The translations under genes and the position numbers were made by a program. Below the pieces are notes generated by a model. That model saw only the letters and a program-made list of their open reading frames with translations, made no database searches and was not told where the DNA came from. Positions 29,682 through 39,073 of a stretch of 64,000 nt of DNA are shown in pieces. Numbering within the stretch: position 1 is the stretch's first letter; each line of letters opens with the position of its first letter. The DNA comes from Hydrogenophaga sp. (GTDB lineage: Bacteria > Pseudomonadota > Gammaproteobacteria > Burkholderiales > Burkholderiaceae_C): NCBI RefSeq assembly GCF_011772445.1, contig NZ_WVZN01000013.1, positions 107,064 through 171,063 of the forward strand, written 5' to 3'.

Positions 29682-30899
29682 ATGGGCAAGAAACTGTTGC
29701 ATTGGGCGGCCGCCAGCGTGGTGGCCGCGGGCGTGGGTAGCGCGCAGGCCCAGTCGGGTACGCTGTCCAACGACGTGGTGCGCATCGGCGTGCTCACCGA
29801 CATCTCGGGCGTGTACGCCGACATCTCGGGCAAGGGCGCGGTCGAGGCCGTCAAGATGGCCGTGGAGGACTTCGGCGGCAAGGTGTTCGGCAAGAACATC
29901 GAGGTGGTTTTCGCCGACCACCAGAACAAGGCCGATGTGGGTGCCGCGAAGGCCCGCGAGTGGTTCGACACCGGCGGCGTGGACATGATCAACGACCTGG
30001 CCAACTCCGGCGTGGCCCTGGCCGTGGCCGGCGTGGCCAAGGAGAAGAAGCGCCACGTCATCGTCAACAACGCCTCCAACGTGGGCGTCACCAACGCGCA
30101 GTGCTCACCCTACGCCGTGCACTACGCCTACGACGCCTATTCGCTCGCGCACGGCACCGGCAAGGCCATCGCCGAAGGCGGCGGCGACACCTGGTTCTTC
30201 CTGACCGTGGACTTCGCCTTCGGCATCGGCCTGGAGCAGCAGGTGAGCGAGGTGGTGCGCGCCAACAAGGGCCGCGTGGTCGGCGCCGCGCGCCACCCGC
30301 TGGGCACCACCGATTTCTCTTCCTACGTGCTGCAGGCGCAAGCGTCCAAGGCCAAGATCGTCGGCCTGGCCTCCACCGGCAACGACACCATCAACGCCAT
30401 CAAGGCCGCGCAGGAATTCGGTGTCACCAAGAACCAGAAGCTGGCCGCGCTGCTGCTGTGGATCCAGGACGTGCACTCGCTCGGCCTGCAGACCGCGCAG
30501 GGCCTGCAACTCACCAATGCCTGGTACTGGGACATGAACGACGAGTCGCGCGCCTTCGCTCGCCGCTTCCAGCAGCGCGTGGGCCACATGCCCAACATGG
30601 CGCACGCGGGCGACTACTCGTCCACGATGCACTACCTGAAATCCGTTCAGGCCGCGGGCAGCGACGACCCGGACGCCGTGTCGGCCAAGATGCGCGAACT
30701 GCCCATCAGCGACATGTTCACCAGGAACGGCAAGATCCGCGCCGACGGCCGCATGGTGCACGACATGTACCTGTGGGAAGTGAAGAGCCCGGCCGAATCC
30801 AAGGGCCCGTGGGACTACCTCAAGCCGGTCAAAACGATACCGGCGGAGCAGGCCTTCATGCCGCTGTCGCAAAGCACCTGCTACCTCGTCAAGAAGTGA
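29682..30899 (+). CDS. ABC transporter substrate-binding protein (LivK-like), copy 2
   Basis: Signal peptide; VVRIGVLTDISGVYADISGKGAVEAVKMAVEDFGG. Confidence 0.95.
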   Translation: MGKKLLHWAAASVVAAGVGSAQAQSGTLSNDVVRIGVLTDISGVYADISGKGAVEAVKMAVEDFGGKVFGKNIEVVFADHQNKADVGAAKAREWFDTGGVDMINDLANSGVALAVAGVAKEKKRHVIVNNASNVGVTNAQCSPYAVHYAYDAYSLAHGTGKAIAEGGGDTWFFLTVDFAFGIGLEQQVSEVVRANKGRVVGAARHPLGTTDFSSYVLQAQASKAKIVGLASTGNDTINAIKAAQEFGVTKNQKLAALLLWIQDVHSLGLQTAQGLQLTNAWYWDMNDESRAFARRFQQRVGHMPNMAHAGDYSSTMHYLKSVQAAGSDDPDAVSAKMRELPISDMFTRNGKIRADGRMVHDMYLWEVKSPAESKGPWDYLKPVKTIPAEQAFMPLSQSTCYLVKK

Positions 30900-31687
30900 G
30901 GGCCGTTCTCGACACGCAGGGGCTCAGCCGCAGCTTCAACGGGTTTCACGCCGTGCGCGACGTGAACCTGTCGGTGGCCGAGGGCAGCATCCACGCGCTC
31001 ATCGGTCCCAACGGCGCGGGCAAGACCACCTGCTTCAACCTGCTCACGCGCTTCATCGATCCGACGGCGGGCCGCATCCGCTACCAGGGCGAAGACATCA
31101 CGCGCCGCAAGGCCGACGCGGTGGCGCGCGACGGGCTGGTGCGATCGTTCCAGATCTCGGCGGTGTTCGGGCAGCTCAGCGTGTTCGAGAACGTGCGCCT
31201 GGCCGTGCAGCGCGAGCGCGGCCATTCGCTGGACTGGTGGCGCAGCGAGCGGGTGCTCTCACGCTTCGACGAGCGCACGCACGAGCTGCTGGCCGAGGTC
31301 GGCCTGAGCGAGTGGGCCGCCACGCCCGCCGCCGAGCTGCCCTACGGCCGCAAGCGCGCGCTGGAGCTGGCCACCACGCTGGCCCTGAACCCGCGCGTGC
31401 TGCTGCTCGACGAGCCCATGGCCGGCATGGGCGCCGAGGACATCGCGCAGGCCGCGCAGCTCATCCGCCGCGCCGCGCGGGGGCGCACGGTGCTGATGGT
31501 TGAGCACAACTTGTCGGTGGTGGCCGATTTGTGCGACCGCATCACCGTGCTGGCGCGCGGGGAGGTGTTGGCCGAGGGCGACTACGCCGAGGTCTCGCGC
31601 AACCCACGCGTGGTGGAGGCCTACCTGGGCCAGGGCACGCACACGCAGACGCACGCCGCGGTCTCCACGGAGGCCGGCCATGGCTGA
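30896..31687 (+). CDS. ABC transporter ATP-binding protein (LivG), copy 2
   Basis: GTG start overlapping the previous stop; LIGPNGAGKTTCFNLLTRF, YGRKRALELATTLALNPRVLLLDEPMAGM. Confidence 0.93.
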   Translation: MRAVLDTQGLSRSFNGFHAVRDVNLSVAEGSIHALIGPNGAGKTTCFNLLTRFIDPTAGRIRYQGEDITRRKADAVARDGLVRSFQISAVFGQLSVFENVRLAVQRERGHSLDWWRSERVLSRFDERTHELLAEVGLSEWAATPAAELPYGRKRALELATTLALNPRVLLLDEPMAGMGAEDIAQAAQLIRRAARGRTVLMVEHNLSVVADLCDRITVLARGEVLAEGDYAEVSRNPRVVEAYLGQGTHTQTHAAVSTEAGHG

Positions 31688-32384
31688 GCCGCTGCTGGAC
31701 ATCCGCGAGCTGCGCGCCTGGTATGGCCCCAGCCAGGCCCTGCACGGCGCCAGCCTTTACGTGAACGAGGGCGAGGTGGTGGCCCTGCTGGGCCGCAACG
31801 GCGCGGGCAAGACCACGCTGCTGCGCAGCGTGATGGGCCTGGTCGGGCGGCGCGAGGGTGCGATTCGCTTGCGCGGCCAGGAACTCATCGGCCTGGCGCC
31901 GCACCGCATCGCGCGCCAGGGCATCGCCCATTGCCCGGACGACCGCGGCATCTACGCCACCCTGAGCGTGCGCGAGAACCTGCGCCTGCCGCCCGTGGTG
32001 GCCGAGGGCGGCATGGGCGAGGCCGAACTGCTCGCGCTGTTCCCCAACCTGGCCGAGCGCGCCGCGTCGGCCGGCACACACCTCTCGGGTGGCGAGCAGC
32101 AGATGCTGGCCATCGCACGCATCCTGCGCACCGGTGCGCGCGTGCTGCTGCTCGACGAGCCCACCGAAGGCCTGGCGCCGGTGATCGTGGAGCGCATCGG
32201 TGAGCTCATCGCCACACTGCGTGGCCGTGGTTACACCATCGTGCTGGTCGAGCAGAACGTGCGCTTCGCGGCCAACCTGGCCGACCGGCACTACCTCATG
32301 GCCTCGGGCCGCGTGGTCGATGGTTTCGACGCCGCGACGATGCGGCGCGATTTCGACGCGATCGCGTCGCGTATTGGTGTTTGA
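31680..32384 (+). CDS. ABC transporter ATP-binding protein (LivF), copy 2
   Basis: LLGRNGAGKTTLLRSVMG, LSGGEQQMLAIARIL, LLLDEPTEGLAP. Confidence 0.95.
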   Translation: MAEPLLDIRELRAWYGPSQALHGASLYVNEGEVVALLGRNGAGKTTLLRSVMGLVGRREGAIRLRGQELIGLAPHRIARQGIAHCPDDRGIYATLSVRENLRLPPVVAEGGMGEAELLALFPNLAERAASAGTHLSGGEQQMLAIARILRTGARVLLLDEPTEGLAPVIVERIGELIATLRGRGYTIVLVEQNVRFAANLADRHYLMASGRVVDGFDAATMRRDFDAIASRIGV

Positions 32385-32397
32385 CGCGATGAAGCAC

Positions 32398-33246
32398 TCA
32401 CGTCGCCTGCGGCCGCCGCCTGTACTCCGAGGGGCGAAACCCCGTCATCCGCTTGAAGGTGTTGGAGAACGCGAAGGGGTTCGCGTAACCCACGCTGCGC
32501 GCCACCACCTCGACCTTGTCCTCGCTGGTGGCCAGCAGGTGCGCCGCGTGCGCGATGCGCAGCGCGGCCAATTGCTTGCCCGGGCTGCGACCCAGGCTCT
32601 TCTGGCACAAGCGGCGCAGGTTCTCCTCGCTGGTTCTGGCCAGCGCGGCCATCTCGGCCAGGTTCCAGTCGCGCGCCAGGTCGGCCTTCACCGCGTTCCA
32701 CAGCGGCACCAGGCGTGGTTCGCGCTGCAGCGGCGCCAGGATGCGCGCGGCGTAGCGCTCGATCACATCGACCCACACGCCGCAGGTGCCGGGGTCGGCC
32801 GCACCCTCCATCTCGCTGGCCAGGCCCAGGATGGCGTGCTCCAGCACCCGCCCGTCGAAGGGCGAGATGGTGGGCGAGAGCGCGCCGTCGACGGAGTAGG
32901 GCGACTCGGGCATGAAGCGCACCCAGGCCAGGCGCCAGCGCTGGCCCGGTACGCAGTGGAAGGCATGCAGCACGTGCGCGGGAGAAAAGCTCACGCTGCC
33001 GGGCTTGTGCGTGTACCAGCGGCCGTCCAGGAAGGTGCGGCCTTCGCCTTCCAGGCACACCTGCATGAAGGCGCCGCTCAGGTGGGTGCGCACGATGGTG
33101 TAGGGCACGGCCGCATCCACCACCGCCACGTGCGCGATGCGGCGCGCCGCGAGCGCTTCGCACTGTTCGGCGCGCACCACGGTCTGCACCGAGTGTTCGC
33201 CCATCACATGGGTCTCAACGGAGATGTCGGGATGAGGGTTGCGCAT
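32398..33246 (-). CDS. AraC-family transcriptional regulator
   Basis: C-terminal HTH: NLAEMAALARTSEENLRRLCQKSLGRSPGKQLAALRIAHAAHLL..VEVVARSVGYANPFAFSNTFKRMTGFRPSEYRR. Confidence 0.93.
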   Translation of the reverse strand: MRNPHPDISVETHVMGEHSVQTVVRAEQCEALAARRIAHVAVVDAAVPYTIVRTHLSGAFMQVCLEGEGRTFLDGRWYTHKPGSVSFSPAHVLHAFHCVPGQRWRLAWVRFMPESPYSVDGALSPTISPFDGRVLEHAILGLASEMEGAADPGTCGVWVDVIERYAARILAPLQREPRLVPLWNAVKADLARDWNLAEMAALARTSEENLRRLCQKSLGRSPGKQLAALRIAHAAHLLATSEDKVEVVARSVGYANPFAFSNTFKRMTGFRPSEYRRRPQAT

Positions 33247-33277
33247 GGCGCTCGCATGATAGGCAAGCGGGGTTCGC

Positions 33278-34171
33278 ATGATTGAAATCTTCGGCCTGCC
33301 GCTGCCGGTGATCGCCGGCCAGGTGATGCTGGGCCTGGTCAACGGTTGCTTCTACGCCGTGCTCAGCCTGGGCCTGGCGGTCATCTTCGGCCTGCTGCGC
33401 ATCGTCAATTTCGCGCACGGTGCCTTCTTCACGCTGGGCGCCTTCGGGGCCTGGATGTTGCACCTCTACCTGGGCCTGGGCTACTGGATGGCCCTGCTCG
33501 TGGTCCCGCTGGTGGTGGGCGCGTTGGGGGGCACGTTTGAGCGCTTGCTGCTGCGCCGGCTGTATGGCCTGGACCCCATCTACGGCCTGCTGCTCACCTT
33601 CGGCCTGGTGCTGTTCATCGAGGGCGGACTGCGCGTGGCCTATGGCACATCGGGCCAGCCCTATCCGGTGCCCGAAGCCTTGCGCGGCGTGTTCAACCTC
33701 GGCTTCATGGTGCTGCCGATTTACCGCGCCTGGGTGATCGTGGCCGCGCTGCTGGCCTGCGGGGCCACCTGGTGGCTGATCGAGCGCACAGCGCTCGGCG
33801 CGCGGCTGCGCGCCGCCACCGAGAAGTCGGCGCTCACGCAGTCCTTCGGCGTCAACGTGCCGTTGCTGCTCACGATCACTTACGGCGCGGGCATCGCGCT
33901 GGCGGCCTTCACCGGCGTGCTGGCCGCGCCCATCCTGCACGTGAACTCAGGCATGGGCTCCAACCTGGTGATCATCGTCTTTGCCATCGTGGTCATCGGC
34001 GGCATGGGCTCGGTGTTCGGCTCCATCGTCACGGCGCTGGGCATCGGCGTCATCGAAGGCCTCACCAAGGTCTTCTACTCGGAGGCGTCGACGACCATCA
34101 TCTTCGTGGTGATGGCGCTGGTGCTCTTGCTCCGGCCACGGGGCCTGTTCGGCCGGGAGGGCTCGCAATGA
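33278..34171 (+). CDS. ABC transporter permease (LivH), copy 2
   Basis: [52 protein letters not shown]. Confidence 0.95.
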   Translation: MIEIFGLPLPVIAGQVMLGLVNGCFYAVLSLGLAVIFGLLRIVNFAHGAFFTLGAFGAWMLHLYLGLGYWMALLVVPLVVGALGGTFERLLLRRLYGLDPIYGLLLTFGLVLFIEGGLRVAYGTSGQPYPVPEALRGVFNLGFMVLPIYRAWVIVAALLACGATWWLIERTALGARLRAATEKSALTQSFGVNVPLLLTITYGAGIALAAFTGVLAAPILHVNSGMGSNLVIIVFAIVVIGGMGSVFGSIVTALGIGVIEGLTKVFYSEASTTIIFVVMALVLLLRPRGLFGREGSQ

Positions 34172-35181
34172 ACACCGTGCCCCCACGCTCCGCCGCTGCG
34201 CGGGTCGCTGCCCCCCAAGGGGGTGCGATTCGCCTTGGGGCGGCCCGGCGGCGAATCACGCCCATTGCCCTCATCGTTTTGATCGCCGCCTTGCTCGTCG
34301 TGCCCTGGGTGCCGCAGCTGCTGTACCCGGTCTTCGTGATGAAGCTCTTGTGCATGGCGCTGTTCGCCTGTGCCTACGGCCTGCTGCTGGGCTTCGGCGG
34401 GATGATGTCCTTCGGTCACGCGGCCTTCTTCGGCAGTGCGGCCTACCTCACCGGCCTGGCCGCCAAGACCTGGGGCCTGCCGCCCGAGCTGGCGCTGCTC
34501 GTGGGCACCGCGTTCGCCGCCGGCCTGGGCGCGGTGTTCGGTGCGCTTGCCATCCACCGCCAAGGCATCTACCTGGCCATGATCACGCTCGCGCTGGCGC
34601 AGATGGTGTATTTCATATTCCTGCAGTTGCCCTTCACCGGCGCCGAGGACGGGCTGCAGCAGATCCCGCGCGGCGCGCTGCTGGGTTTCATCGACCTGCG
34701 CAGCGACTTCGCGATGTACCACTTGGTATTGGCCCTCACGCTGGCGGGCCTGTGGCTCATCCACCGCGTGGTGCATTCGCCCTTCGGCCACGTCGTCGTC
34801 GCCATCCGCGAGCACGAGCCACGCGCCCGCTCGCTCGGTTACCCGGTGGAGCGCTACAAGCTCATGCTGTTCGTGCTCTCGGCGGGCCTGTCCGGCCTGG
34901 CGGGCTCGATGAAGGCCATCGTGTTCCAGGTGGCCGCGCTCACCGATGTGCACTGGCACCTCTCCGGCGACGTGGTGCTCATGGCCCTGCTCGGTGGCCT
35001 GCACACGGTGTTCGGCCCGGCCATCGGCGCCGCGCTGGTGGTGGCGCTGCAGTACTACCTCGATGCCTTCGGTGGCTGGGTGACGCTGGTCACCGGCCTG
35101 ATCTTCATGGTGTGCGTGCTCTGTTTCCGCTCCGGCATCGCCGGCGCGTTCAATGCCTTCGTGGCGCGCCGCCGTTCCTGA
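34168..35181 (+). CDS. ABC transporter permease (LivM), copy 2, with repeat-derived N-terminal extension
   Basis: ATGA overlap with LivH stop; [51 protein letters not shown]. Confidence 0.92.
   Translation: MNTVPPRSAAARVAAPQGGAIRLGAARRRITPIALIVLIAALLVVPWVPQLLYPVFVMKLLCMALFACAYGLLLGFGGMMSFGHAAFFGSAAYLTGLAAKTWGLPPELALLVGTAFAAGLGAVFGALAIHRQGIYLAMITLALAQMVYFIFLQLPFTGAEDGLQQIPRGALLGFIDLRSDFAMYHLVLALTLAGLWLIHRVVHSPFGHVVVAIREHEPRARSLGYPVERYKLMLFVLSAGLSGLAGSMKAIVFQVAALTDVHWHLSGDVVLMALLGGLHTVFGPAIGAALVVALQYYLDAFGGWVTLVTGLIFMVCVLCFRSGIAGAFNAFVARRRS
34177..34251. repeat. Dispersed repeat copy lying inside the livM copy 2 coding start
   Basis: CCCCCACGCTCCGCCGCTGCGCGGGTCGCTGCCCCCCAAGGGGGTGCGATTCGCCTTGGGGCGGCCCGGCGG, same family as 21935-22016. 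Confidence 0.85.
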
Positions 35182-35213
35182 ACCTTCCCCTTCGTCACAC
35201 ACAGGAGTTCCCC

Positions 35214-36047
35214 ATGCCGCGTTTCGAACGCCAGGCCCTCATGGACAAGTTCCAGTCCATGGTGCGCGCGCGCCAGCCCATCCTCGGCGGCGGCGCCGGC
35301 ACCGGCATCTCCGCCAAGTGCGAGGAGGCCGGCGGCATCGACCTCATCGTCATCTACAACTCGGGCCGCTACCGCATGGCCGGGCGCGGGTCATCGGCCG
35401 GTCTGCTGGCCTACGGCAACGCCAACCAGATCGTTCTCGAGATGGCGGGCGAGGTGCTGCCGGTGGCGAAGAAGACGCCGGTGATCGCCGGCGTCAACGG
35501 CACCGACCCCTTCATCGTCATGCCGGTGTTCCTGAAGCAGCTCAAGGAACTGGGTTTCTCCGGTGTGCAGAACTTCCCCACCGTGGGCATCATCGACGGC
35601 ACCTTCCGCCAGAGCCTGGAAGAGACCGGCATCAACTACGCCACCGAGGTCGAGATGATCGGCCAGGCCCACGCGCTGGACCTGCTCACCACGCCCTACG
35701 TGTTCTCGGCCGCCGAGGCCGTGGCCATGACCGAGGCCGGTGCCGACTTCATCGTGCCGCACATGGGCGTCACCACCGGTGGCACCATCGGCGCCACCAC
35801 CGCGAAGTCGCTGGACGCCTGTGTCCAGCTCATCGACGAGTGGGGTGAGGCAGCGCGCCGGGTGCGCAAGGACGTGATCGTGATCGCCCACGGCGGCCCC
35901 ATCAGCAGCCCGGAGGACGTGGCGTACGTGCTGAAGCACAGCTCGCACTGCAACGGCTTCTATGGCGCCAGCAGCATGGAGCGACTGCCGACCGAGATTG
36001 CGATCAAGGCCCACGTGGAGCGCTTTCGGCAGGTGGCCGCCGGCTGA
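35214..36047 (+). CDS. Phosphoenolpyruvate-hydrolase-like TIM-barrel family protein
   Basis: [78 protein letters not shown]. Confidence 0.88.
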   Translation: MPRFERQALMDKFQSMVRARQPILGGGAGTGISAKCEEAGGIDLIVIYNSGRYRMAGRGSSAGLLAYGNANQIVLEMAGEVLPVAKKTPVIAGVNGTDPFIVMPVFLKQLKELGFSGVQNFPTVGIIDGTFRQSLEETGINYATEVEMIGQAHALDLLTTPYVFSAAEAVAMTEAGADFIVPHMGVTTGGTIGATTAKSLDACVQLIDEWGEAARRVRKDVIVIAHGGPISSPEDVAYVLKHSSHCNGFYGASSMERLPTEIAIKAHVERFRQVAAG

Positions 36048-36089
36048 AGGCAAACGCGACACACAAGACACGAGACAGGAGACAAACAC

Positions 36090-36533
36090 ATGGCAAGGGT
36101 TTACGTGAGCGCGGTGATGAACGCCACGCTGGAGCAGGCCTGGGGCTACCTGCGTGACTTCGGTCGCCTCGGGGAATACCACCCGTACTTCGAGAAGTCC
36201 TATATCGAGGACGGCAAACCCGCCGATCAGGTGGGCTGCGTGCGCCACTTCACCGTGCGCGACGGCGGCGGCACCCTGCGCGAGCAACTGCTGGCGCTGT
36301 CCGACGACACGCACCGCTGCCGCTACAAGATCCTGCACATCGACGCCGACTGGACGAACTATGTGGCCGAGATGCACCTGCTGCCCATCACCGAAGGCGA
36401 CAAGTGCTTCGGCGAATGGTGGGCCGAGTGGGACGTGCCCGCCGACCAGGAGGCCGAGGCCGTGGAGCGCGTGAAGGGCACCTTCCGCACCTTCTTCGAG
36501 TGCGTGGACGCGCACTTCGGCCCGAAGCGATGA
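36090..36533 (+). CDS. SRPBCC (START/Bet v1-like) family protein
   Basis: VYVSAVMNATLEQAWGYLRDFGRLGEYHPYFEKSYIEDG..RYKILHIDADWTNYVAEMHLLPI..EWDV. Confidence 0.8.
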   Translation: MARVYVSAVMNATLEQAWGYLRDFGRLGEYHPYFEKSYIEDGKPADQVGCVRHFTVRDGGGTLREQLLALSDDTHRCRYKILHIDADWTNYVAEMHLLPITEGDKCFGEWWAEWDVPADQEAEAVERVKGTFRTFFECVDAHFGPKR

Positions 36534-37759
36534 ACGTGGCAACGGCGCCGGCCTGGGTGGTCGGCACCTTCGACACCAAGGCGCCGGAGCTCGACTACGT
36601 CGCCGGCCTGCTGCGTGCGGCCGGGGTGCGTGTCTTCACCGTGGACATCGGCACGCGTGGCGCCGAGGGCGTGGCCGACCTGGGCGCGCGCGACGTGGCC
36701 GCGCACCACCCACGCGGGTCCGGTGCCGTGTTCGGCACCAGCGACCGTGGCGAGGCGGTCACCGCCATGGGCGAGGCCCTGGGCCTGTGTGTGCTCGCCG
36801 GGCTGGCCGACGGTCGCATCGCCGGCATGCTGGGCCTGGGCGGCTCGGGCGGCACCTCCATGATTGCGCCCGCCATGCGGCGCCTGCCGATCGGCATGCC
36901 CAAGCTGCTGGTGTCCACCATGGCCTCGGGCAACGTGGCGCCCTACGTGGACGTGATGGACCTGATGCTGATGTACCCGGTGACCGACATCGCGGGGCTC
37001 AACCGGCTCTCGCGCACCATCCTGGCGAACGCGGCGCACGCCATGGCCGGCATGCTCACGCACCACGCGCCCGCGCTCGACGCCGCGCAGGACCAGCCCG
37101 CCATCGGCCTCAGCATGTTCGGCGTCACCACGCCGTGCGTGCAGGCCGTGCGCTCCATCCTGCAGGCCGACTTTGACGCCCAGGTCTTCCACGCCAATGG
37201 CTCGGGTGGCCGCACGCTGGAAGCGCTGGCCGCCGCCGGCCTGCTCAACGCCGTGGTGGACCTGACCACCACCGAGGTCGGCCAGCACCTGCACGGCGGC
37301 GTGTGCGACGCGGGCCCGAACCGCCTGGACGCCGCCGCCCGCCACGGCCTGCCCTGGGTCGGCTCGCTCGGTGCGCTCGACATGATCAACTTCGGCGCGC
37401 GCCACACCATTCCCGAGCGCCACCGCGACCGCCTGTTCCACGTGCACAACCCCGACGTGACGCTGATGCGCAGCAACGCCGACGAGTTGCGCGCGGCGGG
37501 CGAGCGCATCGCCGAACAGCTCAACCGGGCGCGCGGGCCGGTGCGTTTGCTGCTGCCGCTGCGCGGCCTGTCGATGCTGGATGCGCCGGGTCAGGCCTTC
37601 CACGCGCCCGAGGCGAACGCCGCGCTGTTCGACACCTTGCGCCGGTGCTTCGCCGCGAGCGAGGCGCACCGACTGATCGAACTCGACCTGCACATCAACG
37701 ACCCGGCGTTCGCCGACACGGTGGCGCGGCAGGTGCGCGAGGTGATGGCCCTCGCCTGA
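36530..37759 (+). CDS. Tm-1-like (UPF0261) ATP-binding domain protein
   Basis: WVVGTFDTKAPELDYVAGLLRAAGVRVFTVDIGT..LGLGGSGGTSMIAPAMRRLPIGMPKLLVSTMASGNVAPYV. Confidence 0.93.
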   Translation: MNVATAPAWVVGTFDTKAPELDYVAGLLRAAGVRVFTVDIGTRGAEGVADLGARDVAAHHPRGSGAVFGTSDRGEAVTAMGEALGLCVLAGLADGRIAGMLGLGGSGGTSMIAPAMRRLPIGMPKLLVSTMASGNVAPYVDVMDLMLMYPVTDIAGLNRLSRTILANAAHAMAGMLTHHAPALDAAQDQPAIGLSMFGVTTPCVQAVRSILQADFDAQVFHANGSGGRTLEALAAAGLLNAVVDLTTTEVGQHLHGGVCDAGPNRLDAAARHGLPWVGSLGALDMINFGARHTIPERHRDRLFHVHNPDVTLMRSNADELRAAGERIAEQLNRARGPVRLLLPLRGLSMLDAPGQAFHAPEANAALFDTLRRCFAASEAHRLIELDLHINDPAFADTVARQVREVMALA

Positions 37760-37837
37760 GGCTGCGTCGGGCAGAAGGTGGCCGATTCACCGGCGCCATC
37801 GCCTACGATGCGCGGCTGTTCCATCGCAGGCCCGCCC

Positions 37838-39040
37838 ATGTCCGACGACACCACCGAACGCGCCAAGGCGCACTTCTTCTCCGGCAACGCGCACTTCGAG
37901 GCCGGCCGCCTGGCCGCGGCGCGCGCCGACTACGAAGCAGCGCTCGCGCTCGTTCCGGGCCGTCCGTCGGTGCTGGCCAACCTGGGCGTCACCCTGTGCC
38001 GCCTGGGCGAGTGGGACGCCGCCATCACACAACTCGACGCCGCGCTGCTGGCCGACCCCACGCACCGCGACGCCTGGGCCGCACTGGGACTGAGCCGCGA
38101 GGCCAAAGGCCAGTGGGCCGGCGCCGCGCACGCGCTGCGCCAGGCCATCGCACTGGGCGCGCAGGTGCCTGGTCTGTTCCTGTCCATCGCCCAGTGCGAG
38201 CTCCGGCAGGACCGCCCGCGCGAGGCCCTGCAGGCGCTCGACGACGCGCTCGCCATCGACCCGCGCGAGCCCGAGGCCTGGAGCCAGCGCGGCCACCTGA
38301 TGCGCGAAACCGGCCAATTGAAAGAAGCCGCGCGCTGCTACGAAGAAGCCGTGAAGCACGGCGGCGAGCCCGCACTGCACCGCCACTTCCTCGCCGCGGT
38401 GCAGGACCTGCGCGATCCGCCACCACCGCCGCCGGTGTACGCCGGGGCGCTGTTCGACCAATACGCCGACGAGTTCCAGGACCACCTGCTCGCGCAGCTC
38501 AAGTACACCGCGCCCGAGACCTTGCTCAAGCCGCTGCTGAGCGATGGCCGCCGCCTGGGTCTGGCGCTGGACCTGGGCTGCGGCACGGGCCTGTGTGGAC
38601 GGCTCATCGCGCCGCACGCGGATGCCGTCGAAGGCGTGGACGCCTCGCGGGCCATGGTCGAGCGCGCCCGCGCCAGCGGCGCCTACCGCGACGTGGCGCA
38701 CGGCGACCTGCTGGGCTTCCTGCGCGCCGGCGACGCACCGGCCGAACTCATCGTCGCGGCCGACGTCTTCATCTACGTGGGCCCGCTCGACGAGGTCTTC
38801 GCCGCCGCCGCTGCGCGCCTCGCGCCGGGCGGCAGCTTCGCCTTCAGCGTGGAGCAAGCCGACGCCGGCCGCGAGCTGCAACTGCGCCCCAGCCTGCGCT
38901 ATGCGCACTCCCGCCAACTCATCGAACGCCTGGCCACCGCGCACGGTCTGGCGGTGCAGGCCATCGAGGCCGGCGCGATCCGCGAGGAGCAGGGGCGGGT
39001 GGTGATGGGCTGGTACGCCTGGTTGCGCAAGGCGCCTTGA
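37838..39040 (+). CDS. TPR-repeat class I SAM-dependent methyltransferase
   Basis: TPR units (NAHFEAGRLAAARADYEAALALVPGRPSVLANLGVTL) then ALDLGCGTGLCGRLIAPHADAVEGVDASRAMVERAR. Confidence 0.88.
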   Translation: MSDDTTERAKAHFFSGNAHFEAGRLAAARADYEAALALVPGRPSVLANLGVTLCRLGEWDAAITQLDAALLADPTHRDAWAALGLSREAKGQWAGAAHALRQAIALGAQVPGLFLSIAQCELRQDRPREALQALDDALAIDPREPEAWSQRGHLMRETGQLKEAARCYEEAVKHGGEPALHRHFLAAVQDLRDPPPPPPVYAGALFDQYADEFQDHLLAQLKYTAPETLLKPLLSDGRRLGLALDLGCGTGLCGRLIAPHADAVEGVDASRAMVERARASGAYRDVAHGDLLGFLRAGDAPAELIVAADVFIYVGPLDEVFAAAAARLAPGGSFAFSVEQADAGRELQLRPSLRYAHSRQLIERLATAHGLAVQAIEAGAIREEQGRVVMGWYAWLRKAP

Positions 39041-39073
39041 GGAAAGCGCCTGGAGGCAGCACCGCCGACGGCC

